From JAJXWB01 sp047971685 (GTDB taxonomy: Bacteria; Pseudomonadota; Alphaproteobacteria; Rhizobiales; Beijerinckiaceae), in the NCBI GenBank assembly GCA_047971685.1, contig JBKDZW010000149.1, positions 1 to 28,137 on the forward strand: DNA of 28,137 nt, written 5' to 3'. A program made the translations under genes and the position numbers. Below are positions 25,701 through 28,137 of the stretch, piece by piece (the first letter of the stretch is position 1; the number at the start of each line of letters is the position of its first letter). The notes beneath the pieces were generated by a model. It was not told the origin of the DNA. It worked only from the letters and a program-made list of their open reading frames with translations, and did not search any database.

Positions 25701-26251
25701 ACATTTATCCGCGCATGGAAGGCGGCGTGCTCAACACCGTGATGAGCCAGGAAGCGGGCGGCCTCGTCGGCACGGTGAAAATCCGCAACTTCCATCTGCG
25801 CGACGAACCGGCGCTGCGGCGCCTCGTCAACGAAAGCGCGCCGCGCGCCGATGCGCCGGGCGCGCGCGTCGATCCCGGCCTTGTCGGATTCGATCGGCTG
25901 GAAGTCGTGTTTCTGCGCAACGGCAGCCATCTCGTCCTGCGCGACGGCGTGCTGAACGGCCCCAACATCGGCCTGACCATCGAAGGCACAGCCGACACCG
26001 AGGACAATACAGTCGCGCTCAACGGCACATTCATACCGGCCTATACGGTCAACAATTTTTTCTCGAAAATTCCTGTCGTCGGCCTGCTGCTCGGCGGCGG
26101 CTGGAACGAGGGCCTGTTCGCCGTCAACTACAAGGTGACGGGCCGCGTGAGCGCGCCGCGCGTATCGGTCAATCCGTTGACGGTCGCGCCTGGAATCCTG
26201 CGCAAGATGTTCGGCATTCTGGACAATGTGGGCGACCAGCCGCAGCGGTGA
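22769..26251 (+). CDS. AsmA/YhdP-like (DUF3971) envelope protein
   Basis: This large envelope protein has 1160 residues from the chosen start. A basic N-terminus (WRSRLLRR) leads into one transmembrane helix (about 33-57), so the rest is periplasmic. A Pro/Gly-rich linker (about 169-204) interrupts the N-terminal part. The remainder is beta-strand-rich, with an AsmA-like C-terminal domain containing NNFFSKIPVVGLLLGGG and the closing NPLTVAPGILRKMFGIL. YhdP and its relatives are thought to form bridges that move phospholipid to the outer membrane. The start is unusual: the only canonical codon is GTG at 22661, inside a terminator-like hairpin and without a Shine-Dalgarno, whereas a perfect AAGGAGG serves CTG at 22769. 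I annotate the CTG. Confidence 0.88.
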   Translation: MSAAETANSLRRLSSGASAVLRSAWRSRLLRRALLVAGGTTLVCAVVAAVAFGALLVRLHYGPIEADRLGARVAATLSQRFDGVKFSFDATRIARTEHGPTITVDHLVAVSDGRKIIEAPRAELSLDPIALLKFQVMPRRLEVFNLVVRLQVRPDGSLAITAGAPDEEAVVVTHPAQPVTPPGGADEPGGASPNTPDKFTDKPRRSAILRGATNALRALFDLTTSPRSPLAELQLVAVRGGKLVVDDRTADRTTTFDDLDMAFEKSWRATTLDMQANTPSGKFEALAKATGTPTTERQLDIEVKGVSMEEIGIVAGARHLAVDSDASLSFKLRFVLAANQRLREASGRALVGPGYLRLEDPDHEPLFFEEISGAFRWDPATRQIIVSPVQFFAGETQFVFEGALQTPLRAEDGWKISLGLAKPGGYAPERPNEKFLAVDKFSLDGRLLFEQKRFDIARFELVGPEVGFAAAGAFDWVNGAHVRLGASMARMPVRSLFRIWPSHMGAPARNWLIGHLHAGTLESCKLSVDFDKNALLSMRNDRPPPDEAMQIDFQLAGATVTAMRGIPDLIGLDGVGKASGRSLLFKIAAAAVQTGPGRKLTLTNGAFALPYFDGVRPTPARAEARVAGSIEAVSELLAREPIRDVAAMPLEPGTLKGNVDGQLRLEFYIGSLARSGDVKVFVNSNITNFSADNLIGKEKFENGTLAVTGDPTGLRATGNGRIFGGPATLDLRKDVGKPALATLSATIDDNARAKFGADPAGVTGPMGLKISAKFEDDETDANVEVDLARTSLDNPIPGLSKPAGRPGRATFRIVQHEKSTRIENLVFEAGGASARGIVELSPQGEIQNVKLSQAKLSPGDDMRVDISRTGGGYKASVRGVSIDGRPFIKFLNRTSAAGRKSGDFELDLKTPILTGFSRQALTNVDLKLTLKGGLIRSALGSGQFGRGAVALRTTPNESGRLKIDVGATNAGALLAFSDIYPRMEGGVLNTVMSQEAGGLVGTVKIRNFHLRDEPALRRLVNESAPRADAPGARVDPGLVGFDRLEVVFLRNGSHLVLRDGVLNGPNIGLTIEGTADTEDNTVALNGTFIPAYTVNNFFSKIPVVGLLLGGGWNEGLFAVNYKVTGRVSAPRVSVNPLTVAPGILRKMFGILDNVGDQPQR

Positions 26252-26297
26252 GACGCGCGCCGCCGCAGCATCCCGCAATGGATGGATTGCCTCGCTG

Positions 26298-26315
26298 TCA
26301 GGCGAAATCGCCTGA
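26298..26315. terminator. Perfect 8-bp inverted repeat between convergent YhdP-like gene and tyrS
   Basis: TCAGGCGA-AA-TCGCCTGA lies midway in the 144-bp spacer between two converging genes. A T-run is missing. A smaller GACGG/CCGTC hairpin (26364-26376) lies nearer to tyrS. Upstream, GATGGATTGCCTCGCTG (26281-26297) resembles the sufB-sufC spacer. It is probably a bidirectional terminator or a degenerate palindromic repeat. Confidence 0.4.
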
Positions 26316-26395
26316 AGCGCATCGGCAGGACGCGCCAAACGGGCGCGAGACGGGCCTTTGGGCGATGACGGCGACCGTCGGACAGCCGTCCCCGC

Positions 26396-27658
26396 CTAGT
26401 CCTGCCGCGTCTTCAAAAGCACATGTTTCTTTTTGCCTGCCGACAGCTTGATTGCGCCATCGCGCATGTCTGCTGCGCGCAGCACGCCGCGTTCGTTCGC
26501 CACGGGCGCGTCGTTGACGCGCAGGCCCCCGCCCTTGATCTGACGGCGCGCCTCGCCGGTGGAGGCCACAAGGCCCGCCTGCACGAAGGCCGTGAGCACG
26601 CCGACGCCCGCATCCATTTCGGCGGCCGAAATCTCCACGGTCGGCAAGGTGTCGGCGGCTATGCCTTCCTCGAAGGTTTTTCGCGCGGTTTCCGCGGCAA
26701 GTTCGGCGGCCTGGCGGCCGTGCACCAGCGCCGTCGCCTCGATCGCCAGAATTTTCTTGGCTTCGTTGATCTCCGCGCCGCCGAGCGCGGCAAGGCGCGA
26801 AATCTCGTCCATCGGCAGGAAGGTGAAGAGTTTCAGGAAGCGCGCGACGTCGCCGTCCTCGGCGTTGCGCCAGAACTGCCAATAATCGTAGGGGCTCAGC
26901 ATATCCGCCTCGAGCCAGACGGCGCCGGCCGCCGTCTTGCCCATCTTGGCGCCGGAGGCCGTCGTCAGGAGCGGCGCCGTCAGCGCGTACAATTGCGGCG
27001 CGCCCATGCGCCGGCCCAGATCGATGCCGGTGACGATATTGCCCCATTGATCGGAGCCGCCCATCTGCGCGATGCAGCCGTAACGCTTGTTCAATTCGAC
27101 GAAATCGTAGGCCTGCAAGCACATGTAGTTGAATTCGATGAAGGACAATTCCTGATCGCGTTCGAGCCGCATGCGCACGGAATCCATGGACATCATGCGA
27201 TTGACGGAGAAATGCCTGCCGACGTCGCGCAGAAAATCTATATAGTTGAGCCTGGTCAGCCATTCCGCATTGTCGGGCATGATTGCGTCGGTCTTGCCGT
27301 CGCCGAATTTCAGAAATTTCGCGAAGACGCGACGCATCGCGTTCTTGTTTGCCTCGATCGTCTCAAGCGAAAGAATCTTGCGCGCCTCGTCCTTGCCGGA
27401 GGGGTCGCCCACGCGCGTCGTGCCGCCGCCCATCAGCGCGATCGGCTTGCCGCCGCCGCGTTGCAGCCAGGACAGGATCATGATCGACAGAAGATGGCCG
27501 ACGTGCAGAGAAGGCGCGGTGCAATCGTAGCCGATATAGGCGACAAGCTCGCCCGCCTTCGCCTTGGCGTCGAGCCCTTCCATGTCGGAACATTGGTGGA
27601 TAAAACCACGCTCTACGAGCGTTCCAAGAAAATCGGATTTCGGACGGAATTCGGCCAC
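26396..27658 (-). CDS. tyrS: Tyrosyl-tRNA synthetase
   Basis: TyrS is a class I aminoacyl-tRNA synthetase that charges tRNA-Tyr. It has 420 residues. The HIGH-type motif is HVGH (52-55) in APSLHVGHLLSIM, and the KMSKS loop is KMGKT (238-242) in SGAKMGKTAAGAVWL. The tyrosine pocket includes YIGYDCTAPS and NYMCLQAYDF. GGSDQWGNI is also typical. A C-terminal S4 RNA-binding domain (about 350-420, with GEARRQIKGGGLRVND) binds the tRNA. It starts with GTG at 27658 behind AGAGGA at good spacing. It is convergent with the YhdP-like gene and divergent from the CNNM-family gene. I see no T-box or other leader element in the 181-bp spacer upstream. Confidence 0.98.
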   Translation of the reverse strand: MAEFRPKSDFLGTLVERGFIHQCSDMEGLDAKAKAGELVAYIGYDCTAPSLHVGHLLSIMILSWLQRGGGKPIALMGGGTTRVGDPSGKDEARKILSLETIEANKNAMRRVFAKFLKFGDGKTDAIMPDNAEWLTRLNYIDFLRDVGRHFSVNRMMSMDSVRMRLERDQELSFIEFNYMCLQAYDFVELNKRYGCIAQMGGSDQWGNIVTGIDLGRRMGAPQLYALTAPLLTTASGAKMGKTAAGAVWLEADMLSPYDYWQFWRNAEDGDVARFLKLFTFLPMDEISRLAALGGAEINEAKKILAIEATALVHGRQAAELAAETARKTFEEGIAADTLPTVEISAAEMDAGVGVLTAFVQAGLVASTGEARRQIKGGGLRVNDAPVANERGVLRAADMRDGAIKLSAGKKKHVLLKTRQD

Positions 27659-27772
27659 GGCAGGTTCCTCTTGAAGCTGCGAGGTTTAGGCGGGGCGAGG
27701 CGTGGTGGCAAGCCTGCCGGACGGTTTGACGCGCAGGCCGCCGCCCGTCACTGTTGGGCTGGACAGAGCCGT

Positions 27773-27832
27773 CGAAAGCGGCGCGCGAGGCCAAGGGGCA
27801 AAAGCCAAGGGGGGGCCGCCGAAAGCGGCGCG
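27773..27832. repeat. Nested short direct repeats before the CNNM-family gene
   Basis: CGAAAGCGGCGCG occurs at 27773-27785 and 27820-27832. Between them GCCAAGGGG occurs at 27790-27798 and 27804-27812. The second 13-mer is also the loop and 3' arm of a GCCGC-CGAAA-GCGGC hairpin (27815-27829) that ends 10 bp before the GTG start, so it could mask the ribosome binding site. Confidence 0.5.
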
Positions 27833-27839
27833 GGATTTC

Positions 27840-28137
27840 GTGATCGAGCTTGTCGTCGCCGTCTGCCTTATCGTTGTAAACGGCCTTTTCGCCCTGTCCG
27901 AACTTGCGGTTGTCTCGGCGCGCAACTCGCGCCTCAGGTCCATGGCGGACGAGGGACGCGCGGGCGCAGCCGAAGCGCTGCGGCTGGCGGAAGACCCCGG
28001 CCGCTTTCTGTCGACGGTGCAGATCGGCATCACCATGGTCGGCATTCTGGCCGGCGTGTTTTCCGGCGCAGGCCTGAGCGCGCGGCTGGGGGCTGCGTTC
28101 GAGCAATGGGGGGCGTCCAACCGCATTGCAGGCCCCC
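27840..28137 (+). CDS. Hemolysin-family CNNM/DUF21 membrane protein (5' part only)
   Basis: The first 99 codons of a gene that runs off the window are present. The N-terminus IELVVAVCLIVVNGLFALSE is a first transmembrane helix. VVSARNSRLRSMADEG, ALRLAEDPGRFLSTVQIGIT and MVGILAGVFSGAGLS follow. This order is characteristic of the DUF21/CNNM transmembrane domain found in TlyC/CorC-like 'hemolysin family' proteins. They usually also carry CBS and CorC_HlyC domains (not visible here) and are linked to magnesium or cobalt efflux. The GTG at 27840 is the best start. A GGGA lies five bases upstream, and no ATG exists in this frame before it. The gene is divergent from tyrS. Confidence 0.88.
   Translation, partial: MIELVVAVCLIVVNGLFALSELAVVSARNSRLRSMADEGRAGAAEALRLAEDPGRFLSTVQIGITMVGILAGVFSGAGLSARLGAAFEQWGASNRIAGP

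Noticed and set aside
22840..26451. A 1203-codon plus-strand frame overlapping the YhdP-like gene in another phase
   Set aside because: Its composition is almost wholly Arg/Ala/Gly with no recognisable fold. It runs past the real stop into the tyrS 3' region.

Overview
The window looks like chromosomal DNA of a high-GC alphaproteobacterium, probably Hyphomicrobiales (Rhizobiales). The pointers are strong G/C third-position bias, an alphaproteobacterial suf cluster (cysteine desulfurase, sufB, sufC, sufD, sufS, sufT, sufA), a hom-glpX pair, a class I TyrRS with KMGKT, and GyrA with alanine at the E. coli Ser83 position. A methylotroph or methanotroph-like family (Beijerinckiaceae/Methylocystaceae) is my guess, not something the sequence proves. 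Almost everything is housekeeping. I see no phage, transposase, tRNA, rRNA or CRISPR array.

Layout. Positions 1-10429 are all minus strand. In transcription order they hold a group I cysteine desulfurase, sufB, sufC, sufD, sufS, sufT, sufA, a TfoX N-terminal-domain protein, and gyrA, whose 3' end is cut by the window start. sufC/sufD and sufD/sufS overlap by ATGA, which implies translational coupling. A sigma70-like promoter lies directly before sufB. Positions 10529-11164 (+) encode a TRIC/UPF0126 membrane protein, convergent with the minus-strand hom-glpX pair (11261-13699). A membrane-anchored PHB-depolymerase-like esterase (13829-14833, -) lies upstream of hom and is divergent from an Eis-like acetyltransferase (15037-16248, +). 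A long acyl-CoA synthetase (16484-18493, +) and a small alpha/beta hydrolase (18693-19367, +) follow. anmK (-), a beta-CASP/RNA-processing MBL protein (+) and a one-cysteine Bcp peroxiredoxin (-) come next. A 1160-residue AsmA/YhdP-like envelope protein (+) and tyrS (-) follow. The window closes with the 5' end of a CNNM/DUF21 hemolysin-family membrane protein (+).

How the genes work together. The suf block is a complete Fe-S assembly line: sulfur donors, the SufBCD scaffold, the A-type carrier and SufT. No SufE/SufU and no Rrf2-type regulator (IscR/RirA) are in the window. anmK recycles cell-wall sugar, and the YhdP-like protein probably acts in envelope lipid homeostasis. hom and glpX belong to threonine/methionine synthesis and to gluconeogenesis or the Calvin/RuMP cycles.

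The less ordinary signals are small and mostly intergenic. They include a tandem duplication straddling the sufT stop codon, paired direct repeats in the gyrA leader and before the acyl-CoA synthetase, and three ~20-bp tandem repeats before the Eis-like gene. A terminator-shaped hairpin sits in the leader of the YhdP-like gene, whose best initiation site is a CTG behind a perfect Shine-Dalgarno. I did not find a convincing new multi-gene system.
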